From NCBI RefSeq assembly GCF_946482605.1, contig NZ_CAMLSE010000009.1, forward strand, positions 1 to 64,000: DNA of 64,000 nt, given 5' to 3'. Each line of letters opens with the position of its first letter. The stretch's first letter is position 1. Below, one piece after another: positions 8,801 to 17,418 of the stretch. A model generated the notes under the pieces. That model was not told the origin of the DNA and did no database searches. It saw only the letters and a program-made list of their open reading frames with translations. The stretch is from an uncultured Dyadobacter sp. Lineage in GTDB: Bacteria > Bacteroidota > Bacteroidia > Cytophagales > Spirosomataceae. The translations under genes were made by a program, and so were the position numbers.

Positions 8801-11182
8801 AACCGATACATAGTAAGTGGAGTCTTTTGATAATCCCGCCAATGTGTATTTCAACTCGGTTGTGACTGCAATTGCCCTCATCTCGTTTCCGGTCGATACC
8901 ATGACTTCGTAGTCCGAGGCCCCGCTGACCGCATTCCACTGAACTGCAATGTAGCCTTCACATTGAACGGATTGGAGCGTCGAAGCCGGAACTCCCAGAA
9001 CAGAGAAAGGGCCGCTTACATTCGCGAAAGCAGTGCCATTCCGGATTACTCTCACTTTCGTATTACCCGTCGCCGCATCGGGTACAGTCCAGGCCAATTG
9101 ACGTTGGTTTGCCGCTACGCTGGCATTAAGGGTTGTCCAAACACCGCCGTTGTCAAGCGAATAGGCCACATTGAATGTGCTTAACGTATCTCCATAAGAT
9201 TCCCAGCAGATATTAATGGCGTCGCCTTTTGTCAGATGCTCGCCTTCCAAAGGATATGTGACAGTTACAGAAGGTTCTATGATATCGTAAACAACAAAAT
9301 ATTCCTGCACACCCTGAGGAATCCGTGTAGCCGACACTTGAATCGAATATGTACCCGCGGCAGGATCATCCAGAACGATTTGCTCGACGTTATTGACCGA
9401 ATCAACACCTGACACCGCGGCGGCCGTCGGTGCAGCCATAGAAGGAAATTTGGGCAAGACTTTGGCACCTCCCGACTGGCTTGCCGAAAGGTCAAGATTG
9501 TTTACCAGCGCCTTTCCTCCCGCGAGCACTGACGCGCCAGGATCATTCCAATAGATCATGATTTTCAATTTGGTGGTATTTGCCGGCACGAAGATCTGAT
9601 GCGTATTAGTAGCCAAATGTGTGATCTGTCCACTAAAATAATGGCCTTCGTCTAACATAGTTACCGAACGAAGCAGGTTCATCTGCCCAAAACCATAAGT
9701 ATAATCTGGCCCTGGCAAACCCTGGTCGTTAGCACCGTTACAGATCAACGCCTTTATCAATGCATTTCTAGGGTTACTCTGCTGGTGCAACTGACGATAT
9801 CGCTCGTATAGCAATGCCGCGCCGCCTGTGACTGCTGGCGTAGCCATGCTGGTTCCCGAAGCACTCTGGTAGGTGTTGCCTGGTATGGTTGAAACAATAC
9901 TTGTTCCCAGGGCGGTTACTTCCGGTTTAATCCGCCCATCCTGAACCGGCCCTTTGGAAGAGGAAGGGTTGATCACGCCGTTTAGCTGGGTATTTCCTAC
10001 TGTCAGCACGTTCTTTGCTGAATGGTAGCCGCCGTGAACCGTGCCAAAACCACCGGAGAGTCCCTGGCAAATCGCTGATCCACTATTTCCGGCAGCAAAA
10101 ACGTGTTGTAGATTGGGATATTTAAATGCCTGTTCATCCAACCAGGAGGCATCAAAAGAGTAGTTGCCAAAACCGCTACAGTTGTCGGAGCCGCCGTACG
10201 TATTGCTGGTTACCACCATCCCATAATCCTGGACGAGCAGCGCTGCATTCGACAATGTCCCCGACAAGTCCTGATAAACGATTTTAGATCCGGGCGCATA
10301 ACCCCGATACTTTTCGTTAAGAAGACCCGATCCGGCTGCCGTACCTCCTACGTGCACACCATGCCAAAAATTGCTGATTGTACCATGATTGACGACACGC
10401 GAACCGATATCCGGATGTATGGTGGGATTTGAAAAATCTCCAAGACCTATTACAACTCCGTCACCTGTAAGCTTATAGCCCATAATCGCGGTAGACGCAA
10501 GTATGTTCGCTCGGGTACTCGCCGTACTTTTGTCGTTGAGCATTTCTCCTGGTGCCGTAACCGGTGTGATGTATTGTACCCAGGGAAATCCCGCCAAGCT
10601 CCGAACACTGCCCTCCGGAATTCTGACGTCGAGAACCCGGTAGGACTTCAAATCGCCCGATACTAGCTCGAAGCCAGCTTGGGCAATGTCACGCATCACC
10701 TCTTCTGCTGTGAACGATCGAGCGAAGCTTAGTCTAACATCGAACTTACCGGCAACCTTGCGGGCATGCTTGGGCACAATTCCGGACAACAACGATGGTT
10801 CCACGACATCTTCTGCCCCAGGCTTGAACACAGCCCGTACCCCCATGCTTTTCAGGTTCCTTACATTGACAGAACTGGTCAATGTTGCCGTATAAGCATT
10901 CTCGGGAACATAATCCAGCAATTCAACACCGACATTCTTCAGGCGAGACTGCGTCGCTTGATCAGGAATTTGGTTAAACTGGATAATCACCAGCGATTTT
11001 CGCTCAGGCACTGACCGGTGATGGGTAGGGCTGGCCGCGAGTTCGTCCGCGGTACTTTCGGACAGCGACACCACTCTGTTTTTCAAAAATAATTGACCCC
11101 CTGGTAAATGCTGAGCGACGGTTTTCAATGAAGGAAATAATAGCAAAAGTAATAGACAAGCCGTCCGCTTTCTTGAAACCAT
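5831..11182 (-). CDS. Giant secreted S8 (subtilisin-like) serine protease with T9SS sorting domain
   Basis: This 1783-residue protein opens with a signal peptide (MVSRKRTACLLLLLLFPSLKTVAQ) and a propeptide-like stretch. The S8 catalytic triad is in order: Asp in IGLGDFSNP (residue 249), His in FWHGVHVGGTAAG, and Ser in SGTSMATPAV. A fibronectin-III-like region (SVQCEGYIAVQWNAVSGASDYEVMV) and large beta-rich adhesion or jelly-roll segments follow. The C-terminus, WRVFPNPSKGIFSLEPK to GLYLIKLTSNQGERWFRVV, is a type A T9SS sorting domain. The protein should therefore cross the outer membrane by type IX secretion and be anchored or released. HGVHVGGT departs slightly from the usual HGTHVAGT but keeps the key residues. 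It appears monocistronic. Confidence 0.93.
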   Translation of the reverse strand: MVSRKRTACLLLLLLFPSLKTVAQHLPGGQLFLKNRVVSLSESTADELAASPTHHRSVPERKSLVIIQFNQIPDQATQSRLKNVGVELLDYVPENAYTATLTSSVNVRNLKSMGVRAVFKPGAEDVVEPSLLSGIVPKHARKVAGKFDVRLSFARSFTAEEVMRDIAQAGFELVSGDLKSYRVLDVRIPEGSVRSLAGFPWVQYITPVTAPGEMLNDKSTASTRANILASTAIMGYKLTGDGVVIGLGDFSNPTIHPDIGSRVVNHGTISNFWHGVHVGGTAAGSGLLNEKYRGYAPGSKIVYQDLSGTLSNAALLVQDYGMVVTSNTYGGSDNCSGFGNYSFDASWLDEQAFKYPNLQHVFAAGNSGSAICQGLSGGFGTVHGGYHSAKNVLTVGNTQLNGVINPSSSKGPVQDGRIKPEVTALGTSIVSTIPGNTYQSASGTSMATPAVTGGAALLYERYRQLHQQSNPRNALIKALICNGANDQGLPGPDYTYGFGQMNLLRSVTMLDEGHYFSGQITHLATNTHQIFVPANTTKLKIMIYWNDPGASVLAGGKALVNNLDLSASQSGGAKVLPKFPSMAAPTAAAVSGVDSVNNVEQIVLDDPAAGTYSIQVSATRIPQGVQEYFVVYDIIEPSVTVTYPLEGEHLTKGDAINICWESYGDTLSTFNVAYSLDNGGVWTTLNASVAANQRQLAWTVPDAATGNTKVRVIRNGTAFANVSGPFSVLGVPASTLQSVQCEGYIAVQWNAVSGASDYEVMVSTGNEMRAIAVTTELKYTLAGLSKDSTYYVSVRVRKNQVPGRRSVAIIRKPDNGTCQGTISDNDVKIEAVVAPLPTVRLFTKTAYSASQPVTVRIKNLDDQPLTRPFEIGYSLGGEMHWEQVNITLPAVASTEYTFQQRIDLASITEATLLVRIRLTGDPVNGNDSLTVWLRQIPNPKLVLPFFQNTAALPALDIRASTLGIQNAEKYDFTRIQGYGRLRTQAPPIPYWLSESTFVLDAPERIFSPTLSYLEGTFNLSGYRVRDDDIRLDFRHTYRGGDYNYDLNRVYIRGDSDDPWITAYIINGGPYGDTDIDNNYKLASVEISQLLRSNGQEFSAGFQVRWASSASNVFPEGGYAIHDIRLFKTTSDVEVVTLDVPSASICDYRGSYAMNAVFKNSGTDDCFNVPVKLSVDGNVSEYNINVIRKGENSTLTVYYPGEIYKEGKHLVKIWCEKGSDINPANDTLTVETFTPGVVSANGFYLENFESGNGGWYTEGARSSWQFGTPNSAGVAGAASGNGAWKTNLTGPYNNNEESYLYSPCLNLNLTYPLLLSFSAQMNMESCNGDLCDMLYVEYNYGYGWYRLGIKGAGVNWYNSEKQGMGFWGGEIAAGWRVFTTQLPTAGNMRLRFVFKSNAAGNGEGIAIDDIHIYSNLGSDIYEGGSAPQEIGPANAPGNDWTNYIIDNQIVASVHPQGQDIGGINLKTFVNDGPLRVSEKQLVLDRNFVISSAKNFETPVGVRLYIPEKDIERMVKAADSPNVSKPRSAYDLAVTKYSGPNQDGDLTNNTREAWDYFTHDVVTKVPFRNGYYIEFAIKSFSEFWLAKNYIGTGAPLPVTLIGFTAEKRSSGESVTVNLQWSTASEKDFSHFVVEAAVGSENLKMGLFHDLGTIAGQGMGGTRKYYFLDGQGRPGSTRYYRLKMVDLDGSFTYSSMRSVVFDHNPEWRVFPNPSKGIFSLEPKTEIKGPAVIEVIDQTGKLCRKLEFQQAGPVLEVDLGSPDVANGLYLIKLTSNQGERWFRVVKE

Positions 11183-11855
11183 ACAATTGTAACCGATAGG
11201 TAAGGGATTTACGAATATAGCTAATTAGGAATGATTCTCAATCTGCAACAAAATCCATAAGATCGGCATTTTCTGGCCTAGATTAATCTGTCTTTTTTGA
11301 TCAGCACTTACCCAGACTGAGAAGTGCTCTCATTTGGCCATGCCTTTCTCCTTCGGCGGTCTGCCTTTTTGTTCCTGATTTTCCATGTGTCTTTTTTGAT
11401 TAGCTATGAGCCGGAAGGCGAATAGCAGGGGTCCAGGGGTTTTCCCATGGCCAGCTCCCGCCGAGGAGTCGCATTTCGCGACCTTGGCGCGGCAGAGACG
11501 ATGCCTCATATACATTCCCAGAGGTTCAGTTCTGGAATTGTCTCCGGTCAGTGCAACAATCATCTTGCAGCTATCCCAACTACCGTAGCAATGTTCGCTC
11601 AAAAATGTAGGCTATACTTCCCAAGGCAGAGTGATGATGACAGAGATTTGAATCTCGTTCCCACTATTCCCAAACGGCCCCGAGCCTGGAACACGAAGTA
11701 TCCAGGTCAGAAATTTCTACATATTGGTGACTTGGCAACGACCTTCGCTATGTAGGATCATGAAGTTGGAAAGCCATACTTTGACCGCATCTGATCATGA
11801 TAATGACCGTTTCCAGTATGGTTATAACCCACTAGCGATATGATCAAGTAAATTT
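11183..11855. other. Long intergenic stretch without a supported gene
   Basis: Between the protease start and the first susC-side palindrome I find only short frames with implausible composition. A short sequence close to 'gtcttttttgat' occurs twice (near 11290 and 11392), which hints at old duplication. No transposase, RNA gene or recognisable domain can be supported. Together with 11873-12154 this is a leader region of about 1 kb ahead of susC. Confidence 0.4.
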
Positions 11856-11872
11856 ATTTTATATTATAAAAT
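11856..11872. promoter_or_regulatory. Predicted IclR operator, distal susC site
   Basis: The 17-mer ATTTTATATTATAAAAT is a perfect palindrome of 8+1+8. The identical 17-mer lies before the glycosidase operon at 25745, and a near copy sits at 12155. This copy is 299 bp upstream of the second susC site. Both susC-side copies are followed by TTACT. Two separated sites before one gene would allow looping. Assignment to the IclR protein encoded at 25921-26661 is an inference from the related palindrome over its own start. Confidence 0.6.
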
Positions 11873-12154
11873 TTACTCACGACAGGATGCTTACTCTCGT
11901 CGGCAAGCTCAGCTTCGTTCAATCACCTAAGGAAAGCCTCAACTCCGCTGACTAAACCCATTAGTTATAAGTTTGCTTATGGTTATTTATCCTTTTAACA
12001 CACTGTTAATCAACGCATCAAGATCCTATCTAGCTCATTTGATAAGTATCATTACCTATGAGTAGGCAATCGCAAATTAACTTCTATAAAAAAATGGACA
12101 AAAATTTGGATTGAACCAGTTTAAAGAAGTAGTATTGTAACTAAATAAAATTGA

Positions 12155-12171
12155 TTTTTATATTATAAAAT
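12155..12171. promoter_or_regulatory. Predicted IclR operator, proximal susC site
   Basis: TTTTTATATTATAAAAT matches the 17-mer at 11856 and 25745 except for the first base. Its inner 15 bases are a perfect palindrome. It ends 15 bp before the susC start codon at 12187, so bound protein would cover the ribosome-binding or transcription-start region. That position suggests repression. Confidence 0.6.
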
Positions 12172-12186
12172 TTACTATCCTACCTC

Positions 12187-15100
12187 ATGAAACTAAAGCG
12201 CTACAAATGGCTTCTAAGCTGCGTGGCAGTGATCGTTGCCACCTCTTTGGGATGGGCACAGCAAAGGGTAATCACAGGGACGGTAACCGGGTCAGCAGAC
12301 AAGGCATCCCTGCCCGGAACAACGATTACCGTAAAAGGAACTTCGACGGGTACTACCACCGATGCAGATGGAAAGTACCAGGTTACGCTACCCGATCAGA
12401 ATCCCGCCACGCTGGTCTTTTCATCCATTGGGTATGTAGGTCAGGAAATCGCTTTGAGCGGTCAATCCGTCGTGAATGTCGAACTGTCCGTTGACCAAAA
12501 GCAACTGGACGAAGTGGTAGTGGTCGGGTACGGGACCAAAGAACGACGTGATGTTATCAGCGCCATTTCGACAGTGAATGGCCGTCAGGTTCAAAACCTG
12601 CCGGTGGCTTCGCCGGTCGCTTTGCTGCAGGGACGCACACCTGGTGTTCAGATCGTTCAGAATACAGGCGCGCCCGGAGGCACGAATTTCAGTATCAGGA
12701 TACGCGGAACCACCTCGATCAATGCGGGAAATGACCCTCTTTACGTGGTTGACGGCTTACCTTTTCTAGGAAACTCCTCCGATATCAATCCTAATGATAT
12801 TGAATCCATGGAGATTCTGAAAGACGCGGCGGCATCTGCGATCTACGGCTCGCGGGCAGCCAATGGCGTGGTGCTGATCACCACCAAGAGAGGAAAATCA
12901 GGAAAGGCATCCATTTCTTTCAACTATTACAAAGCCGTTCAAAAAGTAGACAAGCAGCGCATGCCGAAACTGATGGATTCCCGCGAATTCATTGAAATGA
13001 TCCAGGAGCAGCGTGCAAACGGCGCCGGTGTGACCTCTTTGTATGGCTTCATACTTCCCCAAAATGGGATGATCGGTGGCAATGGTCAGATCTCGAACAC
13101 CAGCTGGCTGGACGAAATTGTGCAGACCGGCAGCATGGATAACTACCAGATGACCATTCAGGGAGGCGACAGTAAACTAAGGTTTTATCTGAGCGGGGCT
13201 TTGCTCAAACAAAAAGGCGTATTGATCAGCACAGACTATAAGCGCTATACGGCAAAACTGAACCTGGATTACCAGGCAACGACAAGACTTAAAATTGGTA
13301 CCAGTATCAATTTTACCAGAGGAGCACAAAACGGGTCCCCGGAGAACCAGGGCGGTATCTTGCAGGCTGCATTGTTCAAATCTCCCGTCAATCCTGTGTA
13401 TGCAGTAGACGGAACGTATTTTCTTGAAGATATATCGACGATCATCAATCCAGTTGCGGTCTCAAACCTTGAAACTCGTTACAATCTGCGGAATCGCCTT
13501 TTAACAAATGCCTTTGCAGAGTACAACATCCTCCCCGGTCTGACTTTCAAAACCTCCTGGGGCGCAGATCTGATCTCCGCCAAAAGCGATTACTTTCAGC
13601 CCAGCACCGCTCGCCGACTCACAGTCACCAATGGCTCCTCGGCCTATAATGACGCTACAAACTGGATCTATGAGCACACTTTGAATTATGTTAATTCTTT
13701 CGGAGCGCATCGCCTGAATGCATTGATTGGTTACAGCCAGCTAGAAAACAACAGTGGCGGCAACTCGGCGGCAGCCCGGGATTATGGGACTAACAATATT
13801 GAGACCCTTAATGCGGCATCGACGCCCACATCAGCAAGCTCTTCCAGAACAGCCGACGGCCTGGCCTCGCTGTTCGGAAGGGTTGGATACATCTACGCCA
13901 ACAAATACTACCTGGAAGCAAGCTTGCGCCGTGACGGCTCCTCCAAATTCGGGGCTAATAACCGGTATGCACTCTTTCCTGCGGCCTCGATAGGCTGGCA
14001 AGCTGGCAGGGAAGATTTTTTCAAAAGCATCTCAACGGTGGTCAATGACCTCAAATTCCGGGCAAGTTATGGTAGGACGGGTAATCAGGGAGGCATAGGC
14101 AACTATACCAGCCAGGGAGCCTATTCGACCGGCCAGGGCTATGCGGGATTGAATGGGGTGAGCCCGTCGGCGATCGCAAATCCTGACTTGAAATGGGAGA
14201 CGACGGATCAGTTCAACGCGGGGGCCGATATTTCGTTTTTGAAATCCAGGATTAATCTCAGCGCGGACATTTACCTAAAAAAGACGGGCAACCTGCTGCT
14301 GAATGTGGAGCTGCCCAACACATCAGGATTTAGCACCGCCCTTCAAAATGTAGGAAATACCGAAAACCGGGGGCTTGAATTAAGTATGAACACCGTGAAC
14401 TTCGAAGGTGAAGCGCTCAGATGGAGCTCCAACTTCAATATCAGCTTTAACAGAAACAAGATCACCAAGCTCTATAATGGCAATGACATTATCAACACAC
14501 GCGGTGGTGTCGGCTTCGGTGAAGCTCAGACGTTCGGGTTGCTCAGAGAAGGAGAGTCGATTGGCGCATTCTTTGGCTGGAAGACGAATGGCGTTTACGC
14601 GACCTCGGCAGAAAACGAGAAACAACTGAGGGCGGACAATGCCACCGGCTATGTTTTCAAGGGCGGGGACATGCGTTTCACCGACGTCAACAAGGACAAT
14701 ATCATCGACAATCTCGACCGAGTCGTCATCGGCAATGCATTGCCCAAATTTACCGGAGGGTTTACCAACAATCTTCAATACAAAAACTTCCAGCTGGACG
14801 TGCTTGCACAGTTTACTCAGGGAAATGATGTCTATAATGGCACGCGGACTGTCAGCGAAAGCATGTTCCAATTTGCGAACGGCGCCAAGATCCTGCGCAA
14901 CCGCTGGCGAAAAGAGGGAGACATTACCGATATCCCCCGCGCCGACCATACCGACCCGGCTGGCAATCACCGCAGCTCGACCAGGTGGCTGGAAGACGGC
15001 TCCTACCTGAGGATCAAGACTGTGACCTTATCCTATAATATCCCCGCTGGCATGCTTAAAAAGCTCGGTGTGACAAGTCTGAACATTTATGCAACAGCCC

Positions 15101-15246
15101 AAAACCTGTTCACCTTCACACACTACACGGGCATAGACCCTGAATCAAACTCCTACGGAAACAGCACGGTGACCGACCTGGGTTTCGACTACGCTGCCTA
15201 CCCACAATATAAAACATTTCTGTTCGGCGTAAATCTTGGTTTTTAG
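12187..15246 (+). CDS. susC: SusC-type TonB-dependent outer-membrane transporter
   Basis: This 1019-residue protein has a signal peptide ending near LGWAQQ. A carboxypeptidase-regulatory-like domain follows (VITGTVTGSADKASLPGTTI to SVDQKQ). The plug is introduced by DEVVVVGYGTKERRDVISAI, typical of the SusC/RagA class, with RIRGTTSINAGNDPLYVVDG inside it. The rest is a beta barrel ending with the aromatic terminus LFGVNLGF. It sits directly upstream of susD (22 bp gap) and would form the lid-and-barrel complex that imports glycan oligomers across the outer membrane. Two predicted IclR palindromes precede it. The cargo is inferred from the nearby glycosidases to be a mannose- or uronate-containing glycan, which remains unproven. 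Confidence 0.95.
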   Translation: MKLKRYKWLLSCVAVIVATSLGWAQQRVITGTVTGSADKASLPGTTITVKGTSTGTTTDADGKYQVTLPDQNPATLVFSSIGYVGQEIALSGQSVVNVELSVDQKQLDEVVVVGYGTKERRDVISAISTVNGRQVQNLPVASPVALLQGRTPGVQIVQNTGAPGGTNFSIRIRGTTSINAGNDPLYVVDGLPFLGNSSDINPNDIESMEILKDAAASAIYGSRAANGVVLITTKRGKSGKASISFNYYKAVQKVDKQRMPKLMDSREFIEMIQEQRANGAGVTSLYGFILPQNGMIGGNGQISNTSWLDEIVQTGSMDNYQMTIQGGDSKLRFYLSGALLKQKGVLISTDYKRYTAKLNLDYQATTRLKIGTSINFTRGAQNGSPENQGGILQAALFKSPVNPVYAVDGTYFLEDISTIINPVAVSNLETRYNLRNRLLTNAFAEYNILPGLTFKTSWGADLISAKSDYFQPSTARRLTVTNGSSAYNDATNWIYEHTLNYVNSFGAHRLNALIGYSQLENNSGGNSAAARDYGTNNIETLNAASTPTSASSSRTADGLASLFGRVGYIYANKYYLEASLRRDGSSKFGANNRYALFPAASIGWQAGREDFFKSISTVVNDLKFRASYGRTGNQGGIGNYTSQGAYSTGQGYAGLNGVSPSAIANPDLKWETTDQFNAGADISFLKSRINLSADIYLKKTGNLLLNVELPNTSGFSTALQNVGNTENRGLELSMNTVNFEGEALRWSSNFNISFNRNKITKLYNGNDIINTRGGVGFGEAQTFGLLREGESIGAFFGWKTNGVYATSAENEKQLRADNATGYVFKGGDMRFTDVNKDNIIDNLDRVVIGNALPKFTGGFTNNLQYKNFQLDVLAQFTQGNDVYNGTRTVSESMFQFANGAKILRNRWRKEGDITDIPRADHTDPAGNHRSSTRWLEDGSYLRIKTVTLSYNIPAGMLKKLGVTSLNIYATAQNLFTFTHYTGIDPESNSYGNSTVTDLGFDYAAYPQYKTFLFGVNLGF

Positions 15247-15268
15247 ACCAGAAATAAAATTCAAACTT

Positions 15269-16681
15269 ATGAAAAGTATTCACAAGAACCGGCTCATCTA
15301 CCTTTCTCTGCTCCTGACGCCCCTGCAAAGTTGCCGGGATGTAACTGTACAGCTAAGCCCGAGCAGCATCTCCGCCGCCAATTTTTACAAAAACGGGGCT
15401 GACGCGGACGTGGCCATCAACGGATGTTACGACGCATTCCAGAACTCGGAGCGTTATGTATTTTGGGGTGATGGCCGAAGCGACCTCTTCGCGGTCACCG
15501 ACCGTTCAACGCTTACCGAGCAGCAAATCACGAATGGAGACGTAAACGCCTCCAATGGATTGGTTAGCTGGAATGAGCAGTATGCAGCCATCAATCGAAC
15601 CAATAGTGTGCTCAAAAATGTGCCTGGAATTGCTGACCCCGGACTTGACAACAGAAGAGAGCGCATCCTGGGCGAAGCCTACTTCCTCAGAGCGATGGCC
15701 TATTTCTATTTAGCCAGGACATTCGACAACGTCCCCCTCATTCTCGAACCTTATGAAAGTCTCTCGCAAGACTTTTTCCCGAAACAGTCTACTCGCGATC
15801 AACTGTATACGCAGATCGAATCCGACCTGAAAGATGCCGAAAGCCGACTTTCTGACAAGCCGTTCAGTAGTGCCGTGGAATTGAAGGGCAAGGCGTCGCT
15901 TGGCTCGGTCAGGTCGGCGCTGGCAGATCTGTATTTATGGCAAAAAAAATACGAACTCGCTGCCGAAGCTGCGCTTAAAGTGATCAACAGCCCTGCGGGG
16001 TACTCCCTCGTCTCAGGGGCTAACTACGGTACGATATTCCTCAGCAAAAATACGTCTGAGTCGATCTGGGAAATTCAGTATAACAACACCTACCTGGAAG
16101 GCAACAACAACAATTTGGTCAACCGGTTTCTGCCACTGGGCGGCACGGGATATGGGGCCGGGAACTGGACGGTCAAGTATTCGGCCAAGCTGCTCGCGGC
16201 ATATTTGCTTGAAGATCTCAGGGGCCCGGTCACGGTAAAAAATACCGGCGCGGGTGCTCCCTGGCGGGATGCCAACACAGAATACATAGCCAAATACCAG
16301 GGGACGCTGGCCAATCAGAATGCGACACGCTTCTTTGATTCCAACCAGGTGATCTACCGGCTTGCTGATGTCATTCTGATGCGCGCCGAGGCGCTGAATG
16401 AGCTGGGAAAAACCGCCGATGCCATACCGCTGCTGAACCAGATCCGTACCCGTGCAGGGCTGGCTGCAACCAGCGCTGTATCCCAGGCCGAAGTTCGCCT
16501 GGCTATCGAGCAGGAGCGTTTTCTGGAACTTGCTTTCGAAGGCAAGCGGTATTTCGATCTTAAACGCACCGGCCGTTACGCTGCGGTAACCGGCCATACC
16601 GACCCCAACTGGCTCCGCTGGCCGATAACCGCCAACGAATTGATTAAGAATCAAAATCTGATCCAAAACCCTGGCTACTAA
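15269..16681 (+). CDS. susD: SusD/RagB-family outer-membrane lipoprotein
   Basis: The start at 15269 (MKSIHKNRLIYLSLLLTPLQSC) gives a lipoprotein signal with the acylated Cys in LQSCRD. An upstream in-frame start at 15236 would overlap susC and bury the signal, so it is rejected. The 470-residue protein shows the SusD pattern: an N-terminal segment with INGCYDAFQNSERY, tetratricopeptide-like helices around ILGEAYFLRAMAYFYLARTF, and the C-terminal block VIYRLADVILMRAEALNELG to FLELAFEGKRYFDLKRTGRY. It binds glycan at the cell surface and caps the SusC barrel encoded just upstream. Confidence 0.95.
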   Translation: MKSIHKNRLIYLSLLLTPLQSCRDVTVQLSPSSISAANFYKNGADADVAINGCYDAFQNSERYVFWGDGRSDLFAVTDRSTLTEQQITNGDVNASNGLVSWNEQYAAINRTNSVLKNVPGIADPGLDNRRERILGEAYFLRAMAYFYLARTFDNVPLILEPYESLSQDFFPKQSTRDQLYTQIESDLKDAESRLSDKPFSSAVELKGKASLGSVRSALADLYLWQKKYELAAEAALKVINSPAGYSLVSGANYGTIFLSKNTSESIWEIQYNNTYLEGNNNNLVNRFLPLGGTGYGAGNWTVKYSAKLLAAYLLEDLRGPVTVKNTGAGAPWRDANTEYIAKYQGTLANQNATRFFDSNQVIYRLADVILMRAEALNELGKTADAIPLLNQIRTRAGLAATSAVSQAEVRLAIEQERFLELAFEGKRYFDLKRTGRYAAVTGHTDPNWLRWPITANELIKNQNLIQNPGY

Positions 16682-16691
16682 CACTCGAAAT

Positions 16692-17156
16692 ATGAAGACG
16701 CCATTAAATTGCTTTTCAATAATTGCATTAGTACTACTAATCACTGGCTGCAAAGAAGACGAAGTGTATAACGAACTGCCCAAAGCAGTTTACATTACCA
16801 ATAAAGCACCGGATGGCACGGCGAATATTACCAATTCGGCCACTGCCAGGAAAAATGTTGCAGCCGGCGCGGCGCGGGTTTACCTGAACCAGCCCAACGA
16901 AAAGGATGTGGTCGTTAATTTTACACTTTCCGGCACGGCGGTACAGGGACAAGATTACACGCCTCCGACAGCGCTGGCAGTAACAATCCCGGCCGGCAGC
17001 TATTCCGGCGACATTAATTTCTCGGTGCTCAACAATGCCGGTCAGACGACCAACAAAACGGTCATCATCCAGCTTACTTCCGCCTCGGAAGGATTCGGGA
17101 TCGGCATTGGCGTCTTGAAAGGATATGGCACATTTTCGTACACGATTACACCCTGA
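16692..17156 (+). CDS. Surface lipoprotein, Calx-beta-like domain, SusE/F position
   Basis: A 154-residue protein begins 10 bp after susD. It has a lipoprotein signal (MKTPLNCFSIIALVLLITGC, Cys20). The mature part is beta-rich and reads AARVYLNQPNEKDVVVNFTL, SGTAVQGQDYTPP, AVTIPAGSYSGDINFSVLNN, a pattern like Calx-beta or DUF1735/4843-type modules found after SusCD pairs. Such proteins add glycan-binding capacity on the cell surface. Only one module is present, so it is short for a SusE or SusF homologue. The ligand cannot be inferred. Confidence 0.8.
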   Translation: MKTPLNCFSIIALVLLITGCKEDEVYNELPKAVYITNKAPDGTANITNSATARKNVAAGAARVYLNQPNEKDVVVNFTLSGTAVQGQDYTPPTALAVTIPAGSYSGDINFSVLNNAGQTTNKTVIIQLTSASEGFGIGIGVLKGYGTFSYTITP

Positions 17157-17227
17157 ACTGGCGCTGTCCGGTCATATTCCGGTGCCGCTCGTCAGTAAAT
17201 ATCGATCACCTTCATTAAGTTCTCCCA

Positions 17228-17269
17228 GAAAGGGCTATCCTAAACCTCAAATGGATAGTCCTTTCCGTT
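17228..17269 (+). terminator. Terminator after the susCD operon
   Basis: GAAAGGGCTATCC at 17228-17240 pairs with GGATAGTCCTTTC at 17253-17265 (13 bp with one G-U pair) around a 12-base loop. It lies 70 bp downstream of the lipoprotein stop. The T-run is weak. Confidence 0.55.
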
Positions 17270-17360
17270 TGCCTGACCAAACCAAGACTCTACAACCACA
17301 AATCCAGTCACTTTGGTCAGAAATCAATCCGGGTGATACCGTTAATACACCCCTGATCAC

Positions 17361-17391
17361 AGAAAAGCCCCGTCAGCATTTGACGAGGCTT
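17361..17391 (-). terminator. Terminator of the minus-strand uronate operon
   Basis: On the minus strand AAGCCTCGTCA (17391-17381) pairs with TGACGGGGCTT (17375-17365) with one internal mismatch and a five-base loop. A run of T follows. It lies just past the stop of the RraA-like gene. Confidence 0.65.
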
Positions 17392-17418
17392 AACAGCATT
17401 GTAAATGGAACTGCCGAC

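Noticed and set aside
11330..11755. Overlapping frames on both strands upstream of susC, including one ending in MENQEQKGRPPKEKGMAK
   Set aside because: Composition is implausible over most of the length, no domain is recognisable, and frames on both strands compete.
14380..14970. Minus-strand frame of 196 codons inside susC
   Set aside because: It lies wholly within the well-supported SusC barrel and has no domain.
16013..16783. Minus-strand frame of 256 codons inside susD
   Set aside because: Long only because of the high-GC third positions of susD; no start context or family.
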